Assembly (NCBI RefSeq): GCF_010078235.1
Contig: NZ_JAABOS010000014.1
Coordinates: 632-58,194, forward strand
DNA: 57,563 bases
Direction of reading: 5' to 3'
From: Cognatundibacterium crateris
Lineage (GTDB): Bacteria > Pseudomonadota > Gammaproteobacteria > Burkholderiales > Burkholderiaceae_D
This document shows positions 27,799-37,174 of this stretch, piece by piece; the stretch's first letter is position 1, and each line of letters opens with the position of its first letter. The position numbers and the translations under genes were made by a program. The notes below the pieces were generated by a model. That model was not told where the DNA came from. It was given only the letters and a program-made list of their open reading frames with translations, and did not search any database.

Positions 27799-28278
27799 TC
27801 ATGACAACGCGAGTTTAAATCCATCGTGACTGGCAACAAATCCGAGGCTGCCGTAAAAACGGTGTGCTTCTTGTCTTTGTTTATCACTGGTCAGCTGCAC
27901 CAGACGGCAACCACGCTCACGCGCTTGCGTGATTGCCTGCTGCATCAGCCAGCGGCCTATGCCCTGACCACGCAAAGCACTGCTGACGCGCACACTTTCT
28001 ATCAGCGCCCGCCAGGCACCGCGCCGGCTCAGGCCGGGTATGAAAGTCAGCTGCAACATCGCGATGACTTCCCCCTCCTGCCCTTGCAGTTCGGCCACCA
28101 GCAACAACTGATTAGCGTCCTGATCGATGGCATGGAAGGCCTGCACATAGCAAGCCTGATCCGGGTCGCCGTGATCGCGGTTTTTACCCAGCACATCGTC
28201 GGCAATCAGCGCCAGCAAACCTGGCAGATCAGATTGCCGCGCACGCCGGCACAGCAAAGCAGGTGTGTCAGAATTCAC
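27799..28278 (-). CDS. GNAT family N-acetyltransferase inside the prp operon
   Basis: This 159-residue protein is a single GNAT domain (about 8-155). The acetyl-CoA-binding motif is visible as RVSSALRGQGIGRWLMQ, followed by ERGCRLVQLTSD and AHRFYGSLGFVASHDGF. GNAT enzymes move an acyl group from CoA to an amine. It lies 15 bases after prpC and 13 bases before acnD with no terminator, so it belongs to the operon transcript. Other bacteria silence PrpE by lysine acylation with Gcn5-type enzymes; a similar role here is only inference. Confidence 0.9.
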   Translation of the reverse strand: MNSDTPALLCRRARQSDLPGLLALIADDVLGKNRDHGDPDQACYVQAFHAIDQDANQLLLVAELQGQEGEVIAMLQLTFIPGLSRRGAWRALIESVRVSSALRGQGIGRWLMQQAITQARERGCRLVQLTSDKQRQEAHRFYGSLGFVASHDGFKLALS

Positions 28279-28293
28279 GAGGTCTCCGGATGA

Positions 28294-29448
28294 TTACTGA
28301 CGCTCGCTGATAGGAACGAATTTCAAATCTTCCGGCCCCACATAGTTAGCGCTAGGACGAATGATCTTGTTATCGATACGCTGTTCTATGATATGCGCTG
28401 CCCAGCCTGAGGTACGTGCGATCACAAACAGCGGTGTAAACATCGCAGTTGGCACACCCATCATGTGGTAGGAGACGGCAGAGAACCAGTCCAGATTCGG
28501 GAACATTTTTTTGATATCCCACATCACTGTTTCCAGACGTTCTGCGATGTCAAACATTTTGGTGGAACCGGCTTCTTCCGATAACTGGCGCGCGACTTCT
28601 TTAATCACTTTGTTACGCGGATCAGAAATGGTGTACACGGGGTGACCGAAACCGATCACCACTTCTTTGTTTTCCACGCGCTTTTTGATGTCCGCTTCGG
28701 CCTCATCAGGATTGTCATAACGCTTCTGGATTTCAAATGCGACTTCATTCGCACCGCCATGCTTAGGACCGCGCAAGGCACCGATCGCACCAGTGATGGC
28801 AGAATGCATATCCGAGCCAGTGCCGGAAATCACACGGCCAGTGAAAGTCGAGGCGTTGAATTCGTGTTCTGCGTACAGGATCAGCGAAGTATGCATCGCC
28901 TTGACCCAGGATTCGGAAGGTGCCACACCGTGCAGCAAATGCAGGAAGTGACCACCAATGGATTCGTCATCGGTTTCTACATCGATCCGTTTGCCGTTAT
29001 GGCTGAAGTGGTACCAGTACAGCAGCATGGAGCCCAGCGACGCCATCAGACGGTCGGCGATATCGCGTGCACCTGGCGTGTTGTGATCATCTTTTTCTGG
29101 CAAAGCGCAACCCAGTGCGGAGACACCGGTACGCATCACGTCCATAGGATGGGATGCAGCTGGCAGGCATTCCAACACGGCCATCACGCTGACTGGCAAG
29201 CCACGCAGGGCTTTGAGCTTGGCCTTATAGGCTTTCAGTTCAGCCGCAGTCGGCAGTTTGCCGTGTACCAGCAAATGCGCGATTTCTTCAAACTCACAGG
29301 CATCTGCCACATCCAGAATATCGTAACCACGGTAATGCAGGTCATTTCCGGTTTTTCCTACGGTACACAGCGCGGTATTACCTGCGGTGACGCCGGACAG
29401 GGCAACTGATTTTTTTGGTTTGAACGTTGGGTTATCTTGAGTACTCAT
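28294..29448 (-). CDS. prpC: 2-methylcitrate synthase
   Basis: PrpC condenses propionyl-CoA with oxaloacetate to 2-methylcitrate. It has 384 residues, the short citrate-synthase form. Catalytic residues are visible: His in GPKHGGANE, His in GFGHPVY and Asp in [15 protein letters not shown] precedes ATG 29448. It follows prpB by 68 bases. The neighbours make 2-methylcitrate synthase much more likely than citrate synthase. Confidence 0.96.
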   Translation of the reverse strand: MSTQDNPTFKPKKSVALSGVTAGNTALCTVGKTGNDLHYRGYDILDVADACEFEEIAHLLVHGKLPTAAELKAYKAKLKALRGLPVSVMAVLECLPAASHPMDVMRTGVSALGCALPEKDDHNTPGARDIADRLMASLGSMLLYWYHFSHNGKRIDVETDDESIGGHFLHLLHGVAPSESWVKAMHTSLILYAEHEFNASTFTGRVISGTGSDMHSAITGAIGALRGPKHGGANEVAFEIQKRYDNPDEAEADIKKRVENKEVVIGFGHPVYTISDPRNKVIKEVARQLSEEAGSTKMFDIAERLETVMWDIKKMFPNLDWFSAVSYHMMGVPTAMFTPLFVIARTSGWAAHIIEQRIDNKIIRPSANYVGPEDLKFVPISERQ

Positions 29449-29516
29449 GCTGATCTCCAGTCGGTTTTTATCTGATTGAATTAGTTTTGGCTGTAAGGTT
29501 ATTTTGCTTGCAGCGC

Positions 29517-30407
29517 TTATTTCGCTTTTTGCTGTGCAAACAAGGCATCCAGCTTTTGTTCAAAATCGTGGTAGTTGATACGTTCGTACAATTCCATGCG
29601 GGTTTGCATGGTGTCGACTACCTGCTGCTGGGTGCCGTCGCGACGGATCGCGTGGTAGACATTTTCAGCGGCTTTGTTCATGGCGCGGAATGCGGACAAG
29701 GGGTACAGCACCAGGCCCACATCCGCGGATTTCAATTCCTCGACGGTGTACAGCGGTGTGGCGCCAAATTCCGTGATGTTGGCCAAAATAGGTACTTTCA
29801 CCGCATTCGCGAATTGTTTGTACATATCGAGCTGGGTAATCGCTTCCGGGAAAATCATGTCAGCACCGGCTTCCACACAGGCCAGCGCACGGTCTATCGC
29901 GGCGTCCAGACCTTCTACTGCGAGTGCATCGGTGCGTGCCATGATGACGAAGTTTTCATCAGTACGCGCATCGACTGCTGCTTTAACGCGATCCACCATC
30001 TCTTGTTTGGACACGATTTCCTTGCCCGGCCTATGGCCGCAACGCTTGGCACCCACCTGGTCTTCGATATGCATGGCGGCAGCGCCGAACTTGATCATGG
30101 ACTTCACAGTGCGTGCGACATTGAAGGCGGAGGAACCGAAACCGGTATCCACATCCACCAGCAAAGGCAGATCGCACACATCGGTAATACGACGCACATC
30201 GGTCAGCACATCATCCAGATTGGAAATGCCCAGATCCGGCAAACCAAGTGAGCCGGCAGCAACACCGCCGCCAGACAGATAAATCGCTTTAAAACCGGCA
30301 CGTTTCGCCAGCAAAGCGTGATTGGCGTTGATGGCGCCGACTACCTGCAACGGGGACTCTTCTTGCATCGCCTTGCGGAAGGCGGCTCCTGCGGAATATT
30401 GACTCAT
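29517..30407 (-). CDS. prpB: 2-methylisocitrate lyase
   Basis: PrpB cleaves 2-methylisocitrate to pyruvate and succinate, ending the cycle. It has 296 residues and belongs to the isocitrate lyase/PEP mutase superfamily. The catalytic loop KRCGH is present ([12 protein letters not shown]), with metal-site residues in DVDTGFG and HIEDQVG. GAGAG precedes the start. It is the first gene of the operon, about 55 bases downstream of the predicted transcription start of the sigma-54 promoter. Confidence 0.96.
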   Translation of the reverse strand: MSQYSAGAAFRKAMQEESPLQVVGAINANHALLAKRAGFKAIYLSGGGVAAGSLGLPDLGISNLDDVLTDVRRITDVCDLPLLVDVDTGFGSSAFNVARTVKSMIKFGAAAMHIEDQVGAKRCGHRPGKEIVSKQEMVDRVKAAVDARTDENFVIMARTDALAVEGLDAAIDRALACVEAGADMIFPEAITQLDMYKQFANAVKVPILANITEFGATPLYTVEELKSADVGLVLYPLSAFRAMNKAAENVYHAIRRDGTQQQVVDTMQTRMELYERINYHDFEQKLDALFAQQKAK

Positions 30408-30474
30408 CTGATTTCTCTCAGTGACCGGCGTGTTGCCACAGCCGGGTGTTGTTGAACAAATTTAGCCACTCCAT

Positions 30475-30490
30475 TGCAAAGCCTGTGCCA
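30475..30490 (-). promoter_or_regulatory. Sigma-54 promoter of the prp operon
   Basis: The minus strand reads TGGCACAGGCTTTGCA, an exact match to the -24/-12 consensus TGGCAC-N5-TTGCA. It points at prpB, with the predicted start of transcription near 30463. PrpR, encoded divergently, is a sigma-54-dependent activator, which fits. Confidence 0.92.
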
Positions 30491-30611
30491 GTTCAGATAG
30501 CACACCGGTTTTGTCAGCCCCAGCTTAGGCGTGAGGCAATAAAAATCAAGCACTTAGCGAGCTGACTTGCGCCAGATCAGGCTACAGTCAGCATGACAAG
30601 CCAGGCTATTT

Positions 30612-30658
30612 GTTTCATAATGACGTTTCACTGAAACACGTAAATGAAACACTGAAAC
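30612..30658. promoter_or_regulatory. Array of five GTTTCA/TGAAAC half-sites (candidate PrpR sites)
   Basis: GTTTCA occurs at 30612-30617 and 30625-30630; TGAAAC at 30632-30637, 30645-30650 and 30653-30658. The first four are exactly symmetric about 30631 (spacers of 7, 1 and 7 bases). They lie about 150-190 bases upstream of the prpB transcription start, as expected for enhancer-type sites of a sigma-54 activator, and just before prpR, allowing autoregulation. That PrpR binds them is inference. Confidence 0.75.
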
Positions 30659-30689
30659 ACTCATTTGCAACACTCATTTGCAACAGTTC
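30659..30689 (+). repeat. Direct repeat next to the half-site array
   Basis: ACTCATTTGCAAC is repeated in tandem, with its second copy following directly after the first. It separates the symmetric half-sites from the prpR start. It may be part of the prpR promoter region. Confidence 0.5.
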
Positions 30690-30718
30690 GATATCGCCCA
30701 ACGAAAGATAAACTCCCT

Positions 30719-32341
30719 ATGAAATATCCGGCTACCACCCGCGACCAGGAAAAACCGGTGATCTGGACCGTCTCGATCTCACGCCTGTTTGATATGTTTC
30801 GCGACATCATGGTCGAGTACGATGCCAATGCCGATATCGTGCCGCTGCAGATGGGCTTCGAAGATGCAGTACAACACATACGCGAACGCCTGCTAAGCGA
30901 ACGCTGCGACGCGGTGATCGCAGCTGGCTCCAATGGCGCTTACTTGAAGAGCCGGCTGCCTGTGCCGGTCGTGATCGCCAAGGCCAGTGGCTTCGATCTG
31001 ATGCAGGCCTTGGCCCGTGCGCGCCGCGTTTCACCGGAAATCGGCCTGATTACTTATCAGGAAACCATGCCTGAGCTGGCCGAATTCAAAACGACTTTTG
31101 GGTTTCAGATTGCGCAACGCACTTATGTAACCGAAGAGGATGCACGGGCCCAGATCAGCGAATTGAAGGCGGCCGGCATCAAAGCCATCGTCGGTGCCGG
31201 GCTGATTACCGATTTGTCTGAAGAAGCCGGACTGACCGGCATCTTTATGTATTCAGCAACCTCGATCCGGCAGGCATTCAACGATGCACTGGAAATCGCG
31301 CGCCTTACACGATTGGAAAGCAGCCGTGGCCGCAATCATGCCGCCGCCGACGCACTCAGGGCGCGCCACAGTCTGAATGACTTGCGGGGTGACTCAGCCG
31401 CGATGCAAGCGACGCGGCGCGCCGTCAATCTGTTTGCACGCTCCCCCGCCACCGTATTAATTCAGGGTGAAACCGGCACCGGCAAAGAATTAGCCGCACA
31501 AGCCATGCACAGAGAAAGCCCGCGTGCGCGCCAGCCCTTTGTCGCCATTAACTGCGGTGCGATCGCAGAGAACCTGCTCGAATCTGAATTATTCGGCTAT
31601 GAAGAAGGCGCTTTCACCGGCTCGAAACGGGGTGGCCATGCGGGTCTGTTTGAAACCGCACATCGCGGCACCCTGTTTCTGGATGAAATCGGTGAAATGC
31701 CGCTCCAGTTGCAGACCCGGCTATTGCGCGTACTGGAGGAGCGTGAAATCGTGCGGGTCGGTGGTGTACGACCAGTAGCGGTGGACGTGCGCATCATCAG
31801 TGCCACCCATTGTGATCTGGAGCAGCGTGTCGCTAGCGGGCAATTTCGCGCTGATCTGTTTTACCGTCTGGCGGTATTGCGCCTGAGTATGCCCACATTG
31901 CGCGAGCGGCCAGAAGATATACTGCCACTCGCAGTCTGGTGTCTCAAGCATGCGCTGGCTGCATTGGGTGCACGTCCACATGTGAATCTGCATGCAGAAA
32001 TGCTGAGTTGCCAGCCCTTGCTGAGCGCCTATCACTGGCCGGGCAATGTGCGCGAAATGCGCAATATGATGGAACGTCTTGCGCTGTTTCTGGCTGCAGA
32101 ACCTTTGCAGGCGCTGAGCCCATATTTTATCCAGCAAATTCTGCCTGAAATTACCACAAAGAAACAATCTTTAACCTCAACAGCGCTGATAGATGTGGCA
32201 ACATCTGAAGTCATGGACAACAATGAAGTTTCCATAGAGAAAGTTTTGGAGATGTTCCAGCAAAACCGTGAAGCAGCCGCTGCTTATCTGGGGATCAGCA
32301 GAACAACTTTATGGCGTAAATTGAAAACGACAGTCAAATGA
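30719..32341 (+). CDS. prpR: Propionate catabolism operon regulator PrpR
   Basis: This is a sigma-54-dependent activator of 540 residues. A PrpR_N sensor domain (about 20-190), which in Salmonella senses 2-methylcitrate, precedes an AAA+ domain (about 225-450) and a C-terminal Fis-type helix-turn-helix ([17 protein letters not shown]). Walker A is GETGTGKE, the sigma-54 contact loop is GAFTGS, and Walker B is [10 protein letters not shown] chose ATG 30719 ([10 protein letters not shown]); a TTG 18 codons earlier lies in the repeat region. It is divergent from prpB with the operator array between them. Confidence 0.95.
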   Translation: MKYPATTRDQEKPVIWTVSISRLFDMFRDIMVEYDANADIVPLQMGFEDAVQHIRERLLSERCDAVIAAGSNGAYLKSRLPVPVVIAKASGFDLMQALARARRVSPEIGLITYQETMPELAEFKTTFGFQIAQRTYVTEEDARAQISELKAAGIKAIVGAGLITDLSEEAGLTGIFMYSATSIRQAFNDALEIARLTRLESSRGRNHAAADALRARHSLNDLRGDSAAMQATRRAVNLFARSPATVLIQGETGTGKELAAQAMHRESPRARQPFVAINCGAIAENLLESELFGYEEGAFTGSKRGGHAGLFETAHRGTLFLDEIGEMPLQLQTRLLRVLEEREIVRVGGVRPVAVDVRIISATHCDLEQRVASGQFRADLFYRLAVLRLSMPTLRERPEDILPLAVWCLKHALAALGARPHVNLHAEMLSCQPLLSAYHWPGNVREMRNMMERLALFLAAEPLQALSPYFIQQILPEITTKKQSLTSTALIDVATSEVMDNNEVSIEKVLEMFQQNREAAAAYLGISRTTLWRKLKTTVK

Positions 32342-32448
32342 AAGCGTGTATGAAAAGATTGTATCTTTTCGTCACATTCTGACGTTAACTGTAAGGTAAA
32401 ATGCCGAAAAGAATCTTATACAACGGCAAACTGGATCAAGTACTCACT

Positions 32449-32814
32449 ATGAAAAAATTACTGATTGTTGACGATAGTAAAGTCTCACGCATGGTCATCC
32501 GTGCCCACGTGAAAGCCGTTCAGCCAGACTGGGAATTTATGGAAGCTGCGACTGGTGAGGACGCGCTCAAAATAGTCGATGAAGCCAAACCGGATTTCTG
32601 CACCATGGACATCAATATGCCAGGCATGCTGGGCACCGATGCTGCGGAGCAGATACTGCAGAAACACCCACATATGCGCATCGCCATTTTCTCGGCCAAT
32701 GTGCAGGATACAATGCAAACCAGGGCCAATTCGATAGGCTCTATTTTCGTCGCTAAACCAGTTACAGAAAAATCGATTGCTATCGTACTCAATTACTTTG
32801 CGAGCGCAGCATGA
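32449..32814 (+). CDS. CheY-like single-domain response regulator
   Basis: This is a lone receiver domain of 121 residues. The acidic pocket is Asp8-Asp9 (LLIVDDSK), the phosphorylated residue is Asp54 (CTMDINMPG), and the conserved lysine is in FVAKPVTEKS. It has no output domain, so it acts by binding a partner, like CheY. Its TGA overlaps the ATG of the CheC-like gene by 4 bases. The start at 32449 (MKKLLIVDD) fits the family; a frame 16 codons longer is not needed. Confidence 0.92.
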   Translation: MKKLLIVDDSKVSRMVIRAHVKAVQPDWEFMEAATGEDALKIVDEAKPDFCTMDINMPGMLGTDAAEQILQKHPHMRIAIFSANVQDTMQTRANSIGSIFVAKPVTEKSIAIVLNYFASAA

Positions 32815-33425
32815 ACATTCTGAGCGAATTACACCTAGATGCACTAAGCGAAGTTTTCAACGTCGGCGCAGGTCGGGCCGCGGCCAGCCTGTCAGAAATT
32901 GTCGGCGATGAAGTCCGTTTATCAGTACCATCGGTGGAAATTCGCAAGTCTTCTGAGATTGACCTGTCAGTCATGGGACTCAGGGGCGAACGCTTTGGCG
33001 CAGTACACCAGACTTTCACTGGCAGCTTTGAAGCTGAGGCAATACTCTTATTCACCGAAGAACATGCACTGGAAATCGTGCGTGACATGATGGGTTCGCA
33101 AATCAGCCTGGAAGAATTGGCTGAATTTGAGCAGGAAGCCATGTGTGAACTCGGTAATATCATTCTCAATGCCTGCCTGTCCGCCATGGCGGATATGCTG
33201 AGCATCCCTATGAATTGCTCGCTGCCGGATTACTCTGTCGCTTCGACTGATGAAATCCTGCGGCGCGTCAACAATGAAGACATCAATCAGTCCTATCTGC
33301 TCTTGCTGCATATCGATCTGGCAATTGAAAAACGCCGCTCAGAAGGTCACCTGATTTTCCTGTTGAGTTCAACATCACTGAAAGATCTGATTATCCAAAT
33401 CGAACGCTTTTTAGGGGAAATTTGA
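32811..33425 (+). CDS. CheC-like phosphatase
   Basis: The 204-residue protein belongs to the CheC/CheX/FliY family that dephosphorylates CheY-P. Both active-site helices are recognisable: ALSEVFNVGAGRAAASLSEI, followed about 22 residues later by a proline, and CELGNIILNACLSAMADML with the second Glu/Asn pair. It is coupled to the receiver gene before it (4-base overlap) and to the diguanylate cyclase after it (1-base overlap). The natural reading is that it dephosphorylates the neighbouring receiver. Confidence 0.9.
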   Translation: MNILSELHLDALSEVFNVGAGRAAASLSEIVGDEVRLSVPSVEIRKSSEIDLSVMGLRGERFGAVHQTFTGSFEAEAILLFTEEHALEIVRDMMGSQISLEELAEFEQEAMCELGNIILNACLSAMADMLSIPMNCSLPDYSVASTDEILRRVNNEDINQSYLLLLHIDLAIEKRRSEGHLIFLLSSTSLKDLIIQIERFLGEI

Positions 33426-34420
33426 TGTCGGTGCCGGTGCCTGTCATTCCATCGCCCGCGGCAATGGAAGCCATACTGAATACCATCAGCCTGGGACTGA
33501 TCGTGGTGGATAGTCAGCAAACAGTCACTTTATGGAATGACTGGGTAGTGCGGCACAGCGGCATTGAAGCAAAGCTGGCGGTTGGCAAGACGATCAACGA
33601 TGCTTTCGCTGAGCCACCCAGCCGCGCCTTCGCGATGGCATTAGCTAACACGCTCACTTACGGACTGCCGGTGGTTTTGTCTAACGCCTTACATCGTTCA
33701 CCTCTCGCACTGTTCGAGCGCTTGCTCGATATGCCCGGCGCAGTCAGGATACATCAGTCGGTCACGCTGACGCCGGTACAAATCGATGGCGAGCGCTGTT
33801 GTCTGATCCAGATTACCGACTCTACCACCTCGATCAAACGCGAGAAAATCCTGCGTTCCCATTCAGAGTTATTGAAAAAAGAAGCAACCACTGACGGACT
33901 CACCGGCATCTACAACCGACGCTTTTTTGACGAACATTTCAAAATGGCGCTGGGCCACTCCACCCGCCAGAACAGTTCGATCTCTATCTTTATGGTGGAT
34001 ATCGACTTCTTTAAAGAATATAACGACTTCTACGGCCACGTGATCGGTGACAAAGCACTCATCGAAGTTGCCACTACACTCAAACAACAATTGCTGCGCG
34101 CCAGCGACGTGGTGGCGCGTTTCGGTGGTGAGGAATTTATCCTGATGCTGCCGAATATGGCGCAGGATTCCGCAGTGCAGTTCGCGGAAAAATTACGACT
34201 GGCAATCTGGAACAGCGACATCCCACATGCACGTTCCAAAGTCGGCGATCGCGTCAGTATCAGCATAGGCTACAGCCATTTCAACAAGATGGAAGGCACC
34301 GATCCGAATGCGCTGCTGAGTACCGCAGATGCGGCACTGTATGAAGCAAAAAAACAGGGCCGTAACCGCTGCTTCTACAAAGAGCTGCCTCAAGTGAATT
34401 TCCCCAAACCGGGAAATTAA
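33425..34420 (+). CDS. PAS-GGDEF diguanylate cyclase
   Basis: This 331-residue protein has an N-terminal PAS-like sensor (about 15-130) and a C-terminal GGDEF domain (about 165-320). The active site is RFGGEEF, a catalytically competent variant. RASD lies five residues before it and matches the RxxD product-inhibition I-site, so it probably makes cyclic di-GMP with feedback control. There is no membrane segment. AGGGGA and ATG 33425 overlap the CheC stop by one base. It completes a three-gene unit likely joining a phospho-relay to cyclic di-GMP. Confidence 0.92.
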   Translation: MSVPVPVIPSPAAMEAILNTISLGLIVVDSQQTVTLWNDWVVRHSGIEAKLAVGKTINDAFAEPPSRAFAMALANTLTYGLPVVLSNALHRSPLALFERLLDMPGAVRIHQSVTLTPVQIDGERCCLIQITDSTTSIKREKILRSHSELLKKEATTDGLTGIYNRRFFDEHFKMALGHSTRQNSSISIFMVDIDFFKEYNDFYGHVIGDKALIEVATTLKQQLLRASDVVARFGGEEFILMLPNMAQDSAVQFAEKLRLAIWNSDIPHARSKVGDRVSISIGYSHFNKMEGTDPNALLSTADAALYEAKKQGRNRCFYKELPQVNFPKPGN

Positions 34421-34564
34421 GCGCGGCAGTGTGCCCGGTAACCTGCTGGCACGATTTATCTTATACTTACACAGATTCTATATGCCTGCCCCATGTGTGG
34501 TCAGGCATTTCATCCATGACGACGCCGCTAATGCAGCGTTTATCCTTCCCACTCTCAGGTGCAG

Positions 34565-35443
34565 ATGACTATGTCTATGAATATTTCACGTCGCAAACTC
34601 ACAATGCTGACCGCAGCCGCTCTGCTTGGCGTCTCCAGTGTGGCATCCGCCCAAACCCAGCAAGTGCTGCGCGTCTCCGCTATTCCGGACGAAGCACCGA
34701 CAGAATTACAGCGTAAATTCAAACCGCTGGGCGCTTACCTGGAAAAGAAACTGGGCATGAAAGTCGAGTTCACGCCCGTCACCGATTATGCGGCATCGGT
34801 CGAAGGCCTGATCAATAAAAAACTCGACATGGTATGGTTCGGCGGCTTCACTTTTGTACAGGCAAAAGTTCGCAGTAAAGACCAGGTCATCCCACTGGTA
34901 CAGCGCGAAGAAGATGAAAAATTTAAGTCTGTATTCGTCACTACCCACAAAGACATCAATAAGCTGGAAGACCTGAAAGGCAAGACCTTTAGCTTTGGTT
35001 CTGAGTCTTCAACCTCGGGCCACTTGATGCCGCGTTCATTTTTACTGGCAGCGAAAATCAATCCGGATAGCGATATGAAGCGTATCGCATTCTCGGGCGC
35101 GCATGATGCGACTGTGGCAGCGGTTGCTGGCGGCAAAGTCGATGCCGGCGCGCTCAATATCTCAGTTTGGGAAAAACTGGTGGCACAGAATAAAGTCGAT
35201 ACCCGTCAAGTGCGCGTGTTCTATACCACACCAGGCTATTTTGACTATAACTGGACGGTACGCGCCGACATGCCAGCCGACTTGCGCAAAAAAATTACCG
35301 ATGCCTTCCTCGCATTGGACGCGTCTAAACCAGAAGATAAAGAAATTCTGGAGCTGCAACGCGCTGCACGTTTCATCCCGACCAAAGCAGAGAATTACAA
35401 AGCTATAGAAGCTGCTGCACACAATGCAGGCTTACTCAAGTAA
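34565..35443 (+). CDS. PhnD-type ABC substrate-binding protein (phosphonate or selenate class)
   Basis: This periplasmic binding protein of 292 residues has a signal peptide (SRRKLTMLTAAALLG, cleavage after ASA). The mature start LRVSAIPDEAPTELQRKFKP and the motifs WFGGFTFVQA, FGSESSTSGHLMPR and AFSGAHDATVAAVAGGK are PhnD-like. As I recall, close relatives are annotated as putative selenate transporters rather than phosphonate ones; I could not check this. AGG precedes ATG 34565. It overlaps the ATPase gene by one base. No C-P lyase genes are in the window. Confidence 0.88.
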   Translation: MTMSMNISRRKLTMLTAAALLGVSSVASAQTQQVLRVSAIPDEAPTELQRKFKPLGAYLEKKLGMKVEFTPVTDYAASVEGLINKKLDMVWFGGFTFVQAKVRSKDQVIPLVQREEDEKFKSVFVTTHKDINKLEDLKGKTFSFGSESSTSGHLMPRSFLLAAKINPDSDMKRIAFSGAHDATVAAVAGGKVDAGALNISVWEKLVAQNKVDTRQVRVFYTTPGYFDYNWTVRADMPADLRKKITDAFLALDASKPEDKEILELQRAARFIPTKAENYKAIEAAAHNAGLLK

Positions 35444-36318
35444 TGTCAGTTCCCCCCGTCTCAAACGCAGCACCCGCCACACAGATCAGCCTGCACGATC
35501 TGTGTGTGCGGCATGCTGGTGCAGCTTCATCCAAGTCTGACGCTGGCCAGAACTTTGCACTGAAAAATATCTCTTTGCAGATTAAGTCTGGCGAGCAGAT
35601 TGCCATCATCGGTCCTTCCGGTGCGGGCAAAACCACCCTGCTGCATACGCTCGCCTGTGCACACCAGCCTGCCAGTGGCGAACTGGTCTGGAATGACAGC
35701 TATCCTTGGCAGCACACAGATGCGGAGCGCCATGCGATGCGCCGCCAGTTATTCCTGGCTCCGCAAAGTCCGCCTTTGCCAGCACGCCAGCGCGTGATTA
35801 CCAGCGTACTGGCTGGCCGCCTGCCTCAATGGTCGCTATGGCAGTCGCTGCGCAGTCTGTTCAGTCCGGCTGATCCAGTTGCCGCCTATGAGGCATTGGC
35901 GCACTTTCACTTACAAGACAAACTGTATGCACGAGTGGACCAGCTGTCCGGCGGTGAGCGTCAACGCTGCGGCCTGGCCCGTCTTTGCCTGTCGGATGCA
36001 CGCCTGCTGCTGGTGGACGAACCGCTGTCAGCACTGGACCCTACCCTGGCTGTGCAAACCCTGAACAGCCTGCAACAACTGGCCCGTCAACGTCAGGCCA
36101 CGCTGATTTGCAGCCTGCATCAGGTTGAACTGGCACGCGAACATTTCCCCAGAGTGATAGGTTTGCGTCAGGGCGAGATTCTGTTTGATACCGATCGCGT
36201 CACCGATGCCATGCTGACCGGGTTATATCGCAATGCGGGCAGCGCCAGCGTGCCCGCACACCTTGCCACCGCCGCGACGCCAGATGCGGCGCTGCCGGAC
36301 ACCATGCGCTGTTTCTGA
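35443..36318 (+). CDS. PhnC-type ABC transporter ATP-binding protein
   Basis: This 291-residue ATPase powers the adjacent importer. It has Walker A GPSGAGKTTLL, signature LSGGERQRCGLARL, Walker B LLLVDEPLSALDP and a switch histidine in CSLHQVELA. Its ATG overlaps the stop of the binding-protein gene (TAATG). The C-terminal tail after about residue 265 is Ala/Pro-rich and not part of the usual ATPase fold. Confidence 0.92.
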   Translation: MSVPPVSNAAPATQISLHDLCVRHAGAASSKSDAGQNFALKNISLQIKSGEQIAIIGPSGAGKTTLLHTLACAHQPASGELVWNDSYPWQHTDAERHAMRRQLFLAPQSPPLPARQRVITSVLAGRLPQWSLWQSLRSLFSPADPVAAYEALAHFHLQDKLYARVDQLSGGERQRCGLARLCLSDARLLLVDEPLSALDPTLAVQTLNSLQQLARQRQATLICSLHQVELAREHFPRVIGLRQGEILFDTDRVTDAMLTGLYRNAGSASVPAHLATAATPDAALPDTMRCF

Positions 36319-36325
36319 GGTGAGA

Positions 36326-37174
36326 GTGAACGCTGAAATATCTGCACCGCCACACGCTGACGTTCTGCGCGATCCCGCCTGGAAATCGCGCGTCAGCCTG
36401 CTGCTACTGGCCGTAGTTTTGCTGTGGCCCATGCTCAGCATGACTGAGTTCCGGCCCTGGGATTTGATGGATGCGCAAAGTCTGCAGGCGAGCTGGCAAT
36501 TCCTGAAAAACTTTTTCCCGCCTGCGCATGATGCTGAATTCCTGCAACTGGTGTTAGTCGCGACCTGGCAAACCATCGCGATGGCAACGGCTGGCGTTAC
36601 GCTCGCACTACTGGCTGCCATACCGCTGGCGCTGATCGTGAATGCACAGCTATCGATTTCTGCCATCGGTAAATCCGGTATGGCGCGCCTGCCCTGGCTG
36701 TGCCGCCAAAGCGTACGCTGGTTACTAGTCTTGCTGCGTAGCGTACCGGAACTGGTATGGGCCTTGTTATTCGTGCGTATAGTCGGTCTGGGTCCCAGTG
36801 CCGGGGTACTCGCGATCGCGCTGACTTACTGCGGCATGCTGGGCAAGGTGTATGCGGAAATTCTGGAATCCACCGATGCCAGCTGCAGCCGACAATTACT
36901 GGAAAATGGCAGCTCGCGCTTACAGGCATTTCTGTATGCGAGTCTGCCAGCTGCCGCCTCTGAACTGGCGTCCTACACTATCTATCGCTGGGAATGTGCG
37001 ATCCGTGGTTCGGTGATCATGGGTTTTGTCGGTGCCGGTGGACTGGGGCAGCGTATGGATGAATCGATGAAAATGCTGGCGGGTGCGGAAGTGTCGACGA
37101 TGCTGATCGTCTTTATGTTACTGGTCAGTGTGGCCGACAGTTTCAGCCAGTGGCTGCGCAGGAGTCTGGCATGA
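36326..37174 (+). CDS. PhnE-type ABC transporter permease, first copy
   Basis: This inner-membrane permease has 282 residues and about six hydrophobic segments, starting with VSLLLLAVVLLWPML. The EAA loop that docks on the ATPase is ASLPAAASELASYTIYRWECAIRGSVIMGFVGAGG. I chose GTG 36326, five bases after GAGG; GTG 36320 is possible. A longer frame starting inside the ATPase gene is a shadow. It overlaps the second permease by 4 bases (ATGA). Confidence 0.88.
   Translation: MNAEISAPPHADVLRDPAWKSRVSLLLLAVVLLWPMLSMTEFRPWDLMDAQSLQASWQFLKNFFPPAHDAEFLQLVLVATWQTIAMATAGVTLALLAAIPLALIVNAQLSISAIGKSGMARLPWLCRQSVRWLLVLLRSVPELVWALLFVRIVGLGPSAGVLAIALTYCGMLGKVYAEILESTDASCSRQLLENGSSRLQAFLYASLPAAASELASYTIYRWECAIRGSVIMGFVGAGGLGQRMDESMKMLAGAEVSTMLIVFMLLVSVADSFSQWLRRSLA

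Noticed and set aside
30612..30690. Closely spaced repeats that might suggest a CRISPR array
   Set aside because: The units are only 6-13 bases, partly inverted, with no regular spacers and no cas genes. They fit an operator array.
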